Shown piece after piece: positions 40,623-50,230 of a stretch of 64,000 nt of DNA. Every line of letters begins with the position of its first letter. Positions within the stretch are counted from its first letter, which is position 1. Source of the stretch: Pseudomonas sp. BGr12 (GTDB lineage: Bacteria; Pseudomonadota; Gammaproteobacteria; Pseudomonadales; Pseudomonadaceae); the NCBI RefSeq assembly GCF_030272895.1, contig NZ_JALRNF010000003.1, positions 1 through 64,000 on the forward strand. The letters are read 5' to 3'. Position numbers and translations under genes: made by a program. The notes beneath the pieces are model-generated. The model did no database searches. It was given only the letters and a program-made list of their open reading frames with translations, and was not told where the DNA came from.

Positions 40623-43079
40623 TCAGCGAAAGGTCCCGGGTGCCCTGGACAGCAAGGGCCTTGTGGCAGTCCGTTGGCGTTGCAGGCTTTCGCAGGTGAA
40701 CACCTGCGGTCGCTCGATCAGGTAACCCTGGGCGTAGTCGACGCCTATCTCTTGTAATGCGTGTTCGATCAACGGGGTTTCGACGAATTCGGCGATGGTG
40801 CGTTTGCCCATGACATGACCGATATGGTTGATCACCTCGACCATGGCCCGGTTGACCGGGTCATCGAGCATGTCCTTGACGAAACTTCCGTCGATCTTCA
40901 GGAAGTCTACAGGTAAATGTTTCAAATATGCGAACGACGACATCCCGGCGCAGAAATCATCCAGGGAGAATCGACAGCCCAGCCCCTTGAGCTCATTGAT
41001 GAAGCGAATGGCGCTACCCAGATTGGCAATGGCACTGGTTTCAGTGATTTCGAAACAAATCATGTGCGGCGGAATGCCGTACTCGCCAAACAGGCGCTGC
41101 AGGTACTCCAGGAACTTGTCATCGCCGATGCTGCTACCCGACAGGTTGATCGCGCACATGGCCAGGGGGCCGTCGCGCCGCTCGTTCAGGCATTGGCGGA
41201 TGACCTTGAAGACACTGCGCACCACCCAACGGTCCAGGGCAGTCATCAGGCCGTAGCGTTCGGCAGCCGGAATGAAGCTGTCGGGCAGGATGATCCGCCC
41301 GCTTTCATCGTGCAGGCGCAAGAGGATCTCGATGTGCCCGCCACTGTCATCCGGCTTCAGGGCCGCGATCTCCTGGGCATAGAGGCAGAAACGGTTCTCT
41401 TCCAGGGCCACATGCAGACGCTGGATCCAGGCCATTTCGCCGAAACGCATGGACAGTTCGCTGTCGTCGGCATGGTACACCTGGACCCGGTTGCGGCCCT
41501 TTTCCTTGGCCATGTAGCAGGCCATGTCGGCCGCCCGCAGGGAGGCTTCCAGGGTCACAGGCGCCTGGGCCACATGCACCAGGCCGACACTCACCGTGGT
41601 CATGAACGGCCGCCCCTTCCAGACGAAATGCAGGCTCTGCACGGCCTGGCGCAGCCCCTCGGCGATGCGCTCGGCCTGCTCCTGCGGGCAGTTCTCGAGC
41701 AATATGCCGAACTCGTCGCCGCCCAGCCGGGCCAGGGTGTCGCCCTCGCGCAGCCCGGCCTGCAACACCGCGCAGATGTGCCGCAGCAACTCGTCACCGG
41801 CGGCATGCCCGCAGGTGTCGTTGACCAGCTTGAACTGATCCAGGTCGAGGAACATCAGCGCATGACGCGCCGGTTTGCGCGCCAGGCCGTTCAGGGCCTG
41901 CTCCAGGCGGTATTCGAATTCGCGGCGGTTGGCCAGCCCGGTCAGGGCATCATGGGTCGCCTGCCAAGACAAATTGGCAATGTACTGGCGCTCCTGGGTC
42001 ATGTCGTGCAGCACCAGGACGATACCGCTGATTCGCCCTTCGGCCATGATCGGCGCCCCGACCAGGGTGACCGACACGGTGCTGCCGTCCAGGCGCTGGA
42101 TCAGCTTGGCGTGGTCGCTACCGCTCTGCAGGGTGCCACTTAGGATGTGCTCGACCAGGGTCAGGCTGTCTTTCTCGGCGTTGTCGTCGAGCAAGCTGAA
42201 CAGCGCCGCCAGCGGCAGGCCCTGGGCCTGGGCGGCATGCCAGTGGGTCAGTTGCTCGGCGGCCGGGTTCATGTAGGTGATACAGCCTTCGACGTCAGTG
42301 GTGATCACACCGTCGCCAATGGATTCGAGGGTGATTTGCGCCCGCTCCTTCTCGACCTGCAAGGCATTGGCAAAGGCCTGACGCTGGGTCAGCAACTTGC
42401 TGGAACGCAACCACGCCAGGGCGATCAGGAACAAGGCGGTCGCCAGGTTGGTCACCAGCAGCACCCGCAGCAGCATGCGCGAGCCTTCGCCCAGGGCGTC
42501 GCTGAAGGCCCGGGCGGCCGGGGTCACTTCATCGTTGATGGCGGCGATGCGCGCCTTCCATTCGGCTACCGCATGGCGATCGGCCTTGCCCGAGGCGAAG
42601 CCCTGGTGCATCTGTTGGGCCACTTCGTTGAGCTGGCTGAGAAAGCCGTCCCCCACTGCCCACAGATCAATGGCCTTTTCCAGGTAACTGACCTGGTGAA
42701 AGTTGAGGTACAACCAGATCAGGCTGGAGACGTCGTCCGGATGATTGCCGCCCTGGAGAATGCCACGGCGCGCGGCGTCCAGGTCCGGCGTCGGCAGGTC
42801 CAGGGCAACGCGCAGGTCATGCCCGCCCTGGGGCACGGCAATGGCATTGCGGTACTTCTGGAAGGTGGCTTCGTCGCGGCTGTCGGCATACAGGTTGAGG
42901 TAGTAGATCGCGTCCTTCTGCCCCTTGGACCAGAGGCTTTCCCCCGCCACATAGCCACGCACCGCCGACAAGGCGTACAGGCTGATGCTCCCCAGCATTG
43001 CCTGGAACAGCACGACCGCGACAAAGGGCCAGATGATGCCCAACAACTTCGGCGCTTCGAGAGTCCGTTTTCGGTTCAT
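40623..43079 (-). CDS. Sensor protein with PAS, GGDEF and EAL domains
   Basis: This 818-residue cyclic-di-GMP protein has an N-terminal membrane segment (about 12-32) and a periplasmic region of about 170 residues. A second segment (about 208-225) is followed by a PAS domain (DGVITTDVEGCITYMNPAAE). The GGDEF domain has an intact LARLGGDEF and an RxxD inhibitory site (REGD) five residues earlier. In the EAL domain the signature reads EIL in place of EAL, but the DDF, LKIDGSFVKD and EFVE motifs are kept. It may act as a cyclase, phosphodiesterase or both. It stands alone. Confidence 0.93.
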   Translation of the reverse strand: MNRKRTLEAPKLLGIIWPFVAVVLFQAMLGSISLYALSAVRGYVAGESLWSKGQKDAIYYLNLYADSRDEATFQKYRNAIAVPQGGHDLRVALDLPTPDLDAARRGILQGGNHPDDVSSLIWLYLNFHQVSYLEKAIDLWAVGDGFLSQLNEVAQQMHQGFASGKADRHAVAEWKARIAAINDEVTPAARAFSDALGEGSRMLLRVLLVTNLATALFLIALAWLRSSKLLTQRQAFANALQVEKERAQITLESIGDGVITTDVEGCITYMNPAAEQLTHWHAAQAQGLPLAALFSLLDDNAEKDSLTLVEHILSGTLQSGSDHAKLIQRLDGSTVSVTLVGAPIMAEGRISGIVLVLHDMTQERQYIANLSWQATHDALTGLANRREFEYRLEQALNGLARKPARHALMFLDLDQFKLVNDTCGHAAGDELLRHICAVLQAGLREGDTLARLGGDEFGILLENCPQEQAERIAEGLRQAVQSLHFVWKGRPFMTTVSVGLVHVAQAPVTLEASLRAADMACYMAKEKGRNRVQVYHADDSELSMRFGEMAWIQRLHVALEENRFCLYAQEIAALKPDDSGGHIEILLRLHDESGRIILPDSFIPAAERYGLMTALDRWVVRSVFKVIRQCLNERRDGPLAMCAINLSGSSIGDDKFLEYLQRLFGEYGIPPHMICFEITETSAIANLGSAIRFINELKGLGCRFSLDDFCAGMSSFAYLKHLPVDFLKIDGSFVKDMLDDPVNRAMVEVINHIGHVMGKRTIAEFVETPLIEHALQEIGVDYAQGYLIERPQVFTCESLQRQRTATRPLLSRAPGTFR

Positions 43080-43188
43080 GAGGTCCCTTGCACACAGAGC
43101 CGGATGAATCTCAGTATTGTTGATGCACAGACTAGGCTATTTGCCATGAAAGCTGGAGCGCTTTTCGTGGCCCGGCCTCACTTTGCAC

Positions 43189-45021
43189 TCAACTCTGTTG
43201 CAAATGACCGTACAACTTGGCGTATAAGCCACCATCGGCGATCAATTGCTGGTGATCACCGTCTTCGGCCACATGCCCGCCATCGAAGACCAGCACCCGA
43301 TCGGCCTGTTTCACCGCCGACAGCCGATGGGCAATGATCAGCGTGGTGCGGGCGCTGAGGAAGCGCGCCAGGGCCTGGTGCAGGTTGTATTCGGTGGCCG
43401 CGTCCAGCGCCGAGGTGGCCTCGTCGAGGATCACCACCTTGGGCTCGGCCAGGACCATCCGCGCAATCGCCAGGCGCTGGCGCTGACCGCCCGACAGGCG
43501 CACGCCGGAACGCCCGACCACGGTGTCCAGGCCACGCGGCATGGCAGCGATGGTGGCATCGAGCTGGGCGATGGCCAGCGCCTGCCAGCAGGCCTCGTCG
43601 CTGCAGTCACGGCCCATGGTCAGGTTGGCGCGCACGCTGTCGTTGAACAGCGATGGATGCTGCAGCACCACCGCCACATGCTCGCGCAGGGTTTCCAGAC
43701 CGATGTCCTGCAAGGTCGAACCGCCAAAGCGGATGGTCCCGGCCTGGGCGCTGTAGAGCCCGAGCAGCAACTGCACCAGGGTGCTCTTGCCACCGCCACT
43801 GGCACCGACGATGGCGACTTTTTCGCCTGGGGCGATGGACAGGTTCAACTGGTCGAGCACCGGCTCGTCGGCATAGGCAAAACGCAGGCCCTGGACTTCG
43901 ATACCCACCGTGTCGCGCCCCTTGAACGGATCGACGCCGCCAGGGAACTGCGGCTCGTCGGCACGCGCCAGCAGTTCGTTGAGGCGGCTCAGGGCACCGC
44001 CTGCCGCGTAATAGGCGTACTGCAGGTTGAGCAGTTGCTCGACCGGACCGATCATGAACCAGAGGTAGCTGAACACCGCCAGCATCTGGCCGATGGACAG
44101 GTCGGAAAACAGCACCGTGAGCATCGCCGCGGCACGGAAGATATCGATGCCGAACTGGAACAGCAGACCGCTGGCACGGCCACTGGCATCGCTTTTCCAT
44201 TGCGAGGCGACCGCATAGTTGCGCACCTCCTGGGCACGCAGGCCAAGGCGCCCGAGGAAATAGCCCTGGCGGTTGCTGGCGCGGATTTCCTGGATGGCGT
44301 CCAGGGTTTCGGTCAGCGCCTGGGTAAAGCGCGAGGTGCTGTCGTTTTCGAGCTTCTTCAAGTGCTTGACCCGCTTGCCCAACTGCACCGTGGCAAAGAT
44401 CACCAGGGGGTTGAACAGCAGGATCAGCAAGGCCAGCTTCCAGTGCATCCAGATCAGGATCCCGGCGGTACCGGTGAGGGTCAGCATGGCCACCAGGAAG
44501 CGGCTCAGGGTTTCACCGACGAACTTGTCCAGGGTATCCAGGTCGGTGACCAGGTGCGTGGTCACCGTACCGGCGCCCAGGCTTTCGTATTCCTTGAGGG
44601 AGATGCGCTTGAGCCGCTCGATCAGGCGGATGCGCAGGCGATAGACAATGTCCTTGGCAAGGCCTGCGAACAGTTTCGCCTGCACCACGTTGAAGGCCAG
44701 CGCCGAACAGCGCAGGCCCAGGGTCAGCAGCAGCATCAGGCCGATGTAGCCGGCCGCCACCTGCCAGTTGCCGGGCAATACGTGGTTCATCCATTTGAGC
44801 GCGGCATCGCCATGGCCGAGCAGTACTTCGTCGACCAGCAGGGGCAACAGCAAGGGAATCGGCACGCTGCACAGGGCCGCCAGCACGGCAACGCCGTTGG
44901 CGATCCACAGGGCTTTCTTGTGATGCAGGGCCAGGCGACGGATTTCCGCCCAGCTCAAGCGATCGGCAACAGCGGGGGCAGGCCCCGGCACAGGGTCGGG
45001 CGACCCTGGCAGGTCAAGCAC
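43189..45021 (-). CDS. ABC transporter, fused permease and ATPase
   Basis: The 610-residue half-transporter of the MsbA/LmrA exporter type has six N-terminal membrane segments (to about residue 340). The ATPase has Walker A GASGGGKST, signature LSGGQRQRLAIAR and Walker B VVILDEATSALD. The proline-rich N-terminus is specific to this gene. It overlaps the upstream DsbA-like gene by 8 bp, so the two are cotranscribed. The substrate is unknown; lipid, peptide or drug are all possible. Confidence 0.92.
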   Translation of the reverse strand: MLDLPGSPDPVPGPAPAVADRLSWAEIRRLALHHKKALWIANGVAVLAALCSVPIPLLLPLLVDEVLLGHGDAALKWMNHVLPGNWQVAAGYIGLMLLLTLGLRCSALAFNVVQAKLFAGLAKDIVYRLRIRLIERLKRISLKEYESLGAGTVTTHLVTDLDTLDKFVGETLSRFLVAMLTLTGTAGILIWMHWKLALLILLFNPLVIFATVQLGKRVKHLKKLENDSTSRFTQALTETLDAIQEIRASNRQGYFLGRLGLRAQEVRNYAVASQWKSDASGRASGLLFQFGIDIFRAAAMLTVLFSDLSIGQMLAVFSYLWFMIGPVEQLLNLQYAYYAAGGALSRLNELLARADEPQFPGGVDPFKGRDTVGIEVQGLRFAYADEPVLDQLNLSIAPGEKVAIVGASGGGKSTLVQLLLGLYSAQAGTIRFGGSTLQDIGLETLREHVAVVLQHPSLFNDSVRANLTMGRDCSDEACWQALAIAQLDATIAAMPRGLDTVVGRSGVRLSGGQRQRLAIARMVLAEPKVVILDEATSALDAATEYNLHQALARFLSARTTLIIAHRLSAVKQADRVLVFDGGHVAEDGDHQQLIADGGLYAKLYGHLQQS

Positions 45022-45646
45022 AGGCGGCCTGCTGCAGCCAGCGACCGAGCAGCGGGCTGAGGCTATCGAGTGGCTGGTAGCCGTTGGTCAGCAAGGCCAG
45101 TTGGCCATTGCGCTCGGCCAGCAGCGTCGGGAACCCGGCAATGCCCAAATCCTGGGCCCAAGTGAAATCGGCGGCGGTGGCCGCACGCACGTCGGCGCTG
45201 GTAAAGCGCTCGGCGAACAGCGCACGGTCGAAGCCGACCTGTTCGGCCAGCGCCACCAGCTCGGGTGCGCGGGTAACATCCTGGCCACCCTGGTAGAACG
45301 CCCGCTGGATGGCCGCCAGCAGCGCCCAGGTGCGGTGTTCGTCAAGGCTGCGGGCCGTCACCAGGGCGCGGCAGGCAGGCTCGGTGTCGTAGACGAAACC
45401 GTCCGGCATGGCGCCTTCGTGGGTAAAGGGCTGGCCCGTGGCCTGGGTGACCGCCTGCCAATGCTCGAGGATGTAGCGTCGGGTCGAGGCATCCAGTGCA
45501 CTGCTGCCGGTGCGCAAGCCACCGACCACCAGGCGGGTCTCGATCCCGGCTTCGTGTGCCTGGGCGATAAGGGCCTGGGCCACCGGCGCAAACCCCCAGC
45601 ACCAGGAGCACATCGGGTCCATCACATAGAGCAGGCGTGCGGACAT
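45014..45646 (-). CDS. DsbA family thioredoxin-fold protein
   Basis: The 210-residue protein has a thioredoxin-like fold with the redox motif CSWC near the N-terminus (DPMCSWCWGFAP). The helical insert is typical of FrnE/DsbA relatives, and the cis-proline is in IAGFPTLL. No signal peptide is seen, so it is probably cytoplasmic. It precedes and overlaps the ABC transporter gene. Activity as a disulfide oxidoreductase is likely from the motif; the substrate is not known. Confidence 0.88.
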   Translation of the reverse strand: MSARLLYVMDPMCSWCWGFAPVAQALIAQAHEAGIETRLVVGGLRTGSSALDASTRRYILEHWQAVTQATGQPFTHEGAMPDGFVYDTEPACRALVTARSLDEHRTWALLAAIQRAFYQGGQDVTRAPELVALAEQVGFDRALFAERFTSADVRAATAADFTWAQDLGIAGFPTLLAERNGQLALLTNGYQPLDSLSPLLGRWLQQAACA

Positions 45647-45649
45647 CGG

Positions 45650-46588
45650 TCAGGCCTCGGCAGCTTTGCGGTAGTTGTGACCGATCGGGTGTGGCTGGTT
45701 ACGGGCCTTGGCCAGCTCGATCTGTTTCTGCCGGTCAATGGCGCTGCGTCGGGTTTTCTCGCTCAGGCTGTCCCAGCAATGCGGGCAACTGATACCAGGC
45801 GAGTAGTGCTCGGACGCACGGTCTTCCACGCTGATCGGGGTGCGGCAGGCATGGCACTGGTCGTAGTCGCCCTCGCTCAGGTCGTGACGCACGGTGACCC
45901 GGTTGTCGAACACGAAGCAGTCGCCCTGCCAGCGGCTTTCATCCTGAGGCACCTCTTCGAGGTATTTCAGGATCCCGCCCTTAAGATGATAGACCTCTTC
46001 GAAACCTTCACCGAGCATGTAGCTGGAGGCTTTCTCGCAGCGGATACCACCGGTGCAGAACATCGCCACTTTCTTGTGCCGGGCCGGGTCGAAGTTGGCT
46101 TTGATGTATTCGGGGAACTCACGGAAGGTGGTGGTCTTCGGATCGATCGCGCCCTCGAAGGTGCCGATGGCCACTTCGTAGTCGTTGCGGGTGTCGATCA
46201 GCAGCACCTCGGGATCGCTGATCAGCGCGTTCCAGTCCTGGGGCTCGACGTAGGTACCGACCTTGTGGTTCGGGTCCACGCCCGGCACGCCCAGGGTGAC
46301 GATCTCTTTCTTGAGCTTGACCTTGGTGCGGTAGAACGGCTGCTCGTCGCAGTAGGATTCCTTGTGGTCGATATCCACCAGGCGCTCATCGCTGCGCAGC
46401 CAGGCCAGCAGGCCGTCGATACCTTCACGACTGCCGGAGACGGTGCCGTTGATGCCTTCCTCGGCCAGCAACAAGGTGCCCTTGATGTCGTTGGCCAGCA
46501 TGGATTCGAGCAGCGGCTCGCGCAGCTCGACGTAATCTTTCAGGGTGACGAACTTGTACAGCGCCGCCACGACGATAGCTTGGGTCAT
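45650..46588 (-). CDS. trhO: tRNA uridine-34 5-hydroxylase (rhodanese-like)
   Basis: The 312-residue YceA/TrhO protein hydroxylates wobble uridine 34 using oxygen, leading to cmo5U-type bases. The rhodanese active loop [14 protein letters not shown] contains the catalytic Cys. The C-terminal half has paired Cys motifs (CHACRTPIS and CPHC) that probably bind zinc. The start [13 protein letters not shown] at 46588 is the family N-terminus; an upstream extension includes the bolA terminator and is discarded. Confidence 0.94.
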   Translation of the reverse strand: MTQAIVVAALYKFVTLKDYVELREPLLESMLANDIKGTLLLAEEGINGTVSGSREGIDGLLAWLRSDERLVDIDHKESYCDEQPFYRTKVKLKKEIVTLGVPGVDPNHKVGTYVEPQDWNALISDPEVLLIDTRNDYEVAIGTFEGAIDPKTTTFREFPEYIKANFDPARHKKVAMFCTGGIRCEKASSYMLGEGFEEVYHLKGGILKYLEEVPQDESRWQGDCFVFDNRVTVRHDLSEGDYDQCHACRTPISVEDRASEHYSPGISCPHCWDSLSEKTRRSAIDRQKQIELAKARNQPHPIGHNYRKAAEA

Positions 46589-46632
46589 GCAATGAATCTC
46601 CAGGTGGTCACCCTCGCAAAGGGCGGACCGGA

Positions 46633-46663
46633 TAAAAAAAAACGCGCCGACGAGCGGCGCGTT
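46633..46663 (-). terminator. Rho-independent terminator behind bolA
   Basis: A nine-pair stem, AACGCGCCG against CGGCGCGTT, with a five-base loop is followed on the minus strand by eight T. It lies 31 bp after the bolA stop and ahead of trhO, so it should separate the two transcripts or attenuate read-through. Confidence 0.9.
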
Positions 46664-46693
46664 GCACATTCTAACAAAAAGCTGACGATAAAA

Positions 46694-46993
46694 TCAGTGC
46701 TTGCTGCCACCGGCACAGGTGGGCGAAGCAGGCGCGACGCCGACTTTCTGCCATTCGGCAGGGGTATAGGTGTGCAGGGCCAGGGCATGGAATTGCCCCA
46801 TCAGCTCACCCAGGGTGGCGTAGACCTTCTGGTGGCGCTTGACGCTGTTCAGGCCCTCGAACTGCTCGCTGACCAGCACGGCCTTGTAGTGGGTCTGTTG
46901 GCCGCGGCTGTGCATATGGCTCTCGTCGAGCACCTCAAGGTGCTGCGGTGCGAGGGCCTGGAGGCTCTGTTCGATCTTTTGCTGCATGCTCAT
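46694..46993 (-). CDS. BolA family protein
   Basis: The 99-residue protein with BolA fold begins MSMQQKIEQSLQAL, has the conserved ESHMHS-RGQQTHYKAVLVSEQFEG region and the helix with SVKRHQKVYATLGELM. BolA proteins pair with monothiol glutaredoxins in Fe-S cluster handling. The C-terminal CAGGSKH tail is unlike E. coli BolA. It follows the DUF2059 gene by 12 bp and is probably cotranscribed with it. Confidence 0.9.
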   Translation of the reverse strand: MSMQQKIEQSLQALAPQHLEVLDESHMHSRGQQTHYKAVLVSEQFEGLNSVKRHQKVYATLGELMGQFHALALHTYTPAEWQKVGVAPASPTCAGGSKH

Positions 46994-47005
46994 GTCAGGC
47001 TCCGC

Positions 47006-47530
47006 TTACGGCTTCTTGGCCGGAGCGGCCTGGGCGGCCTTCGGATCGAGTTCCTTGGTCATGTCGGCCAGCAGCTTGTTGACCACCGGTACCGCGCTTT
47101 CAAGCTTGCGCTGGGTCAGCTGGGCCGACTGTTGGGTGATCTGCGGCATTTTTTCCATGACTTTCTTGCCCAGCGGCGACTGGTAGAACGCGACCAGGTC
47201 CTTGAGTTCGCTTTCGCTGAAGGTGCTGGTGTACAGCTTGACCATGTCAGGCTTGAGCTTGTTCCAGCCGATAGCCTGGTCCAGGGCGGCGTTGGCCTTG
47301 GCCTGGTAGCTGTCGAGTACGGCTTTCTTCGAGGCCGGGGCCTTGGTCTGCTCGAAACGCTGGGCAAACATCTGCTGCACCTGCATGTAGACCGGGGTAC
47401 CCAGCTTGTCGGCGTGCGCCATCATGAGGAATTTTTCGGCACTGGCGTTGTGGCTGGCGGTGTCGGCAAGCACCTGGCCGCTGGCGCAGACCAGCGCAAC
47501 AGCGGTGCAAAGGGCGCGAAGACGGGTCAT
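47006..47530 (-). CDS. DUF2059 domain periplasmic protein
   Basis: The 174-residue protein has a signal peptide (MTRLRALCTAVALVCASG, cleavage after VLA) and a single DUF2059 domain with FYQSPLGKKVMEKMPQI. The function is unknown. The ATG at 47530 is preferred over an upstream in-frame start that would lack a signal sequence. The gene is divergent from fumC and precedes the bolA-like gene. Confidence 0.88.
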   Translation of the reverse strand: MTRLRALCTAVALVCASGQVLADTASHNASAEKFLMMAHADKLGTPVYMQVQQMFAQRFEQTKAPASKKAVLDSYQAKANAALDQAIGWNKLKPDMVKLYTSTFSESELKDLVAFYQSPLGKKVMEKMPQITQQSAQLTQRKLESAVPVVNKLLADMTKELDPKAAQAAPAKKP

Positions 47531-47686
47531 CGGAATTCCTTCATTAGACAGAGGAGGTAGTACCCCAGAGTAGAGCATTCTGCGCTGACTGGGGCACGGC
47601 ACTCAAGTGGAACGACGAGCGTTGGATCCGCTACGGCGAAAAGGGACCTAAACTGCGAGTTCAGACCACAAGGGAGTGATCGCAGC

Positions 47687-49081
47687 ATGAGTCGTATCGA
47701 AACTGACAGCCTGGGGCAGGTCGAAGTTCCTGACCAGGCCTACTGGGGTGCCCAGACGCAACGCTCGCTGATCAATTTCGCCATCGGCAAGGAACGCATG
47801 CCACTGGCCGTCCTGCATGCCCTGGCGCTGATCAAGAAAGCCGCCGCACGGGTCAACGACCGCAACGGAGACCTTCCGGCCGATATTGCCCGGCTGATCG
47901 AACAGGCCGCCGACGAGGTCCTCGACGGCCAGCTCGACGACCAGTTTCCGCTCGTCGTCTGGCAGACCGGCAGTGGCACCCAGAGCAACATGAACGTCAA
48001 TGAAGTGATTGCCGGTCGCGCCAACGAACTGGCCGGCAAGGGTCGCGGCGGCAAGGTGCCGGTCCACCCCAATGACCACGTCAACCGCTCGCAAAGCTCC
48101 AACGACTGCTTCCCCACCGCCATGCACATCGCCGCCGCCCAGGCCGTCCAGCACCAGCTGTTGCCGGCGATCGCCGAGCTGTCCTCGGGCCTGGCCGAAC
48201 TTGCGGCGCGCCACCAGCACCTGGTCAAGACCGGCCGCACCCACATGATGGATGCCACGCCGATCACCTTCGGCCAGGAAGTCTCGGCTTATGTGGCCCA
48301 GCTCGACTATGCCCAGAAGGCGATTCGCAGCGCCCTGCCGGCAGTGTGCGAGCTGGCCCAGGGCGGCACTGCGGTGGGCACCGGGCTGAACGCACCGCAC
48401 GGCTTTGCCGAAGCCATTGCCGCGGAGCTGGCCGCCCTTTCCGGCCTGCCCTTCGTCACCGCACCGAACAAGTTCGCCGCCCTGGCCGGGCATGAACCCC
48501 TGACCACCCTGGCCGGGAGCCTCAAGACCCTGGCGGTGGCGCTGATGAAACTGGCCAACGACCTGCGCCTGCTCGGCTCCGGCCCCCGCGCCGGGCTGGC
48601 CGAAGTGCGCCTGCCGGCCAACGAGCCGGGTAGCTCGATCATGCCCGGCAAGGTCAATCCGACCCAGTGCGAGGCCCTGTCGATGCTGGCCTGCCAGGTG
48701 CTGGGCAACGACACGGCGATCGGCTTTGCCGCAAGCCAGGGCCACCTGCAATTGAACGTGTTCAAGCCGGTGATCATCCACAACCTGCTGCAATCGATCG
48801 AGTTGCTGGCCGACGGCTGTCGCAACTTCCAGCAGCACTGCGTGGCCGGTATCGAGCCGGATGCCGAGCAAATGGCCGCGCACCTGGAACGCGGACTGAT
48901 GCTGGTCACCGCACTCAACCCACATATCGGCTACGACAAGGCGGCGGAAATCGCCAAGAAGGCCTACAGCGAAGGCACCACCCTGCGCGAGGCGGCGCTG
49001 ACCCTGGGCTACCTGAGCAACCAGCAGTTCGACCAGTGGGTACGCCCGCAGGACATGCTCGAACCGGGCAAGAAAGGCTGA
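47687..49081 (+). CDS. fumC: Class II fumarate hydratase
   Basis: The 464-residue, iron-free tetrameric fumarase interconverts fumarate and malate in the TCA cycle. Signature loops are [30 protein letters not shown] and the [15 protein letters not shown] catalytic loop. This copy resembles the fumC2 paralogue of Pseudomonas by its N-terminus [15 protein letters not shown]. It is convergent with a DMT transporter; only one base separates the stops. Confidence 0.95.
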   Translation: MSRIETDSLGQVEVPDQAYWGAQTQRSLINFAIGKERMPLAVLHALALIKKAAARVNDRNGDLPADIARLIEQAADEVLDGQLDDQFPLVVWQTGSGTQSNMNVNEVIAGRANELAGKGRGGKVPVHPNDHVNRSQSSNDCFPTAMHIAAAQAVQHQLLPAIAELSSGLAELAARHQHLVKTGRTHMMDATPITFGQEVSAYVAQLDYAQKAIRSALPAVCELAQGGTAVGTGLNAPHGFAEAIAAELAALSGLPFVTAPNKFAALAGHEPLTTLAGSLKTLAVALMKLANDLRLLGSGPRAGLAEVRLPANEPGSSIMPGKVNPTQCEALSMLACQVLGNDTAIGFAASQGHLQLNVFKPVIIHNLLQSIELLADGCRNFQQHCVAGIEPDAEQMAAHLERGLMLVTALNPHIGYDKAAEIAKKAYSEGTTLREAALTLGYLSNQQFDQWVRPQDMLEPGKKG

Positions 49082-49082
49082 G

Positions 49083-50039
49083 TCACCGGGCCAGGCGCAC
49101 GCGCCTGGCCCGCCAGCCGGCCACCAGCGAAGGGCCCAGCGCGGTCAGCGCCGAACCCGCCACCACCACCATTGCACCGATGTAACCCAGGGTATTGATC
49201 TGCTCGGCGTGCACGTAGTCGGGCCAGAACCAGGCAGCCAGGGCCACGGCGACAAAGGTCACCAGCGGCGTGATCGCCAGGGTCGCGCTGACCCGCGAGG
49301 CCTCCCAGTGGGCCAGGGCCTCGGCGAAGGCACCGTAGGCCACCAGGGTGTTGAGGCAGCAGGCCAGCAACAACCAGCCTTGCACCGGGGTCAGTTGCAG
49401 CGCTTCAAGCGGATGCACCCAGGGCGTCAGCAACAGGGCGCAGCACAGGTAGATCACCATCATCACCTGCATGGAATTCCATACCGTCAGCAGTTGCTTC
49501 TGGCTCAGGGCATAGAAGACCCAGATCGTGGTCGCCAGCAGGATGGTCAGCACGCCCGTGGTGTAGACGCTCAGCGACGTCAGCAGCTCTTCCAGGCGCT
49601 GGTTGAAGAACAGGCCGAAGCCAACCAGGAGGATGGCCAGGCCCACGCCCTGCCCCAGGCTGAAACGCTCCTTGAACAGGAACACACTGGCCACCAGCAG
49701 CAACACCGGCCCCATTTGCACCACCAGTTGCGCGGTGCCGGGGCTGAGCAGCTTCAAGCCGACCAGGTACAGCACGTAGTTGCCGACCAGGCCGAACGTG
49801 GCCAGCGCCACCAGCCCCCAGCCCTTGCTTCCCAAGGATTTGAACGAAGGCAGGCGCTTGCTCGCAGCCAGCCACGCCAGCAGCAGGCCACCGGAAACCA
49901 GCAGGCGAAACCAGGTCACGGTGATCGGGTCCATCACCTGCAGCACCTGCTTGAGCTTGATCGGCAGAATGCCCCAGAGCAGGGCCGTCAGCAGCGAAAG
50001 TGACAGGCCATAGACCCAGCGTCCGGAAGAAATGTGCAT
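49083..50039 (-). CDS. EamA/DMT family transporter
   Basis: The 318-residue membrane protein has ten hydrophobic segments in two EamA repeats, with WGILPIKLKQVL in the first and FAEALAHWEASRVSATLAI in the second. Members export amino acids, sugars or drugs; the substrate cannot be told. The C-terminal codons (WRARRVRLAR) coincide with a perfect hairpin next to the fumC stop. Confidence 0.9.
   Translation of the reverse strand: MHISSGRWVYGLSLSLLTALLWGILPIKLKQVLQVMDPITVTWFRLLVSGGLLLAWLAASKRLPSFKSLGSKGWGLVALATFGLVGNYVLYLVGLKLLSPGTAQLVVQMGPVLLLVASVFLFKERFSLGQGVGLAILLVGFGLFFNQRLEELLTSLSVYTTGVLTILLATTIWVFYALSQKQLLTVWNSMQVMMVIYLCCALLLTPWVHPLEALQLTPVQGWLLLACCLNTLVAYGAFAEALAHWEASRVSATLAITPLVTFVAVALAAWFWPDYVHAEQINTLGYIGAMVVVAGSALTALGPSLVAGWRARRVRLAR
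49088..49111. terminator. Coding-embedded hairpin between fumC and the DMT gene
   Basis: An 11-bp perfect stem (GGGCCAGGCGC against GCGCCTGGCCC) with a 2-base loop, or 10 bp with a 4-base loop, begins 6 bp after the fumC stop. It lies inside the last codons of the convergent transporter gene. No T-run follows, so termination would need Rho or stem-assisted pausing. Confidence 0.45.
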
Positions 50040-50160
50040 ACCAGCCTCGAAAGCCCTTTGGTGGGGGGAGACTGGATTCTACGGGGTGGGTGCGGGGGGC
50101 CGACAGGTACAATTGCGGAAAAGATTTCAGCATCTCATTCCCAAGGCTCCTGCATCATCC

Positions 50161-50230
50161 GTGGGAGCGGGCTTGCCCTGCGATGCGATGTGCCAGACAG
50201 CACGCCATAGCGGGGCAAGCCCGCTCCTAC
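50161..50230. repeat. REPIN overlapping the end of pap
   Basis: The direct copy (GTGGGAGCGGGCTTGCCCTG) starts at 50161 and the inverse copy (GCGGGGCAAGCCCGCTCCTAC) ends at 50230. The second copy contains the TAG stop of the pap gene (50227-50229 on the minus strand). Confidence 0.87.

Noticed and set aside
45101..47560. Open frame of 819 codons on the plus strand over trhO and bolA
   Set aside because: It covers four conserved minus-strand genes and the bolA terminator, and shows no domain.
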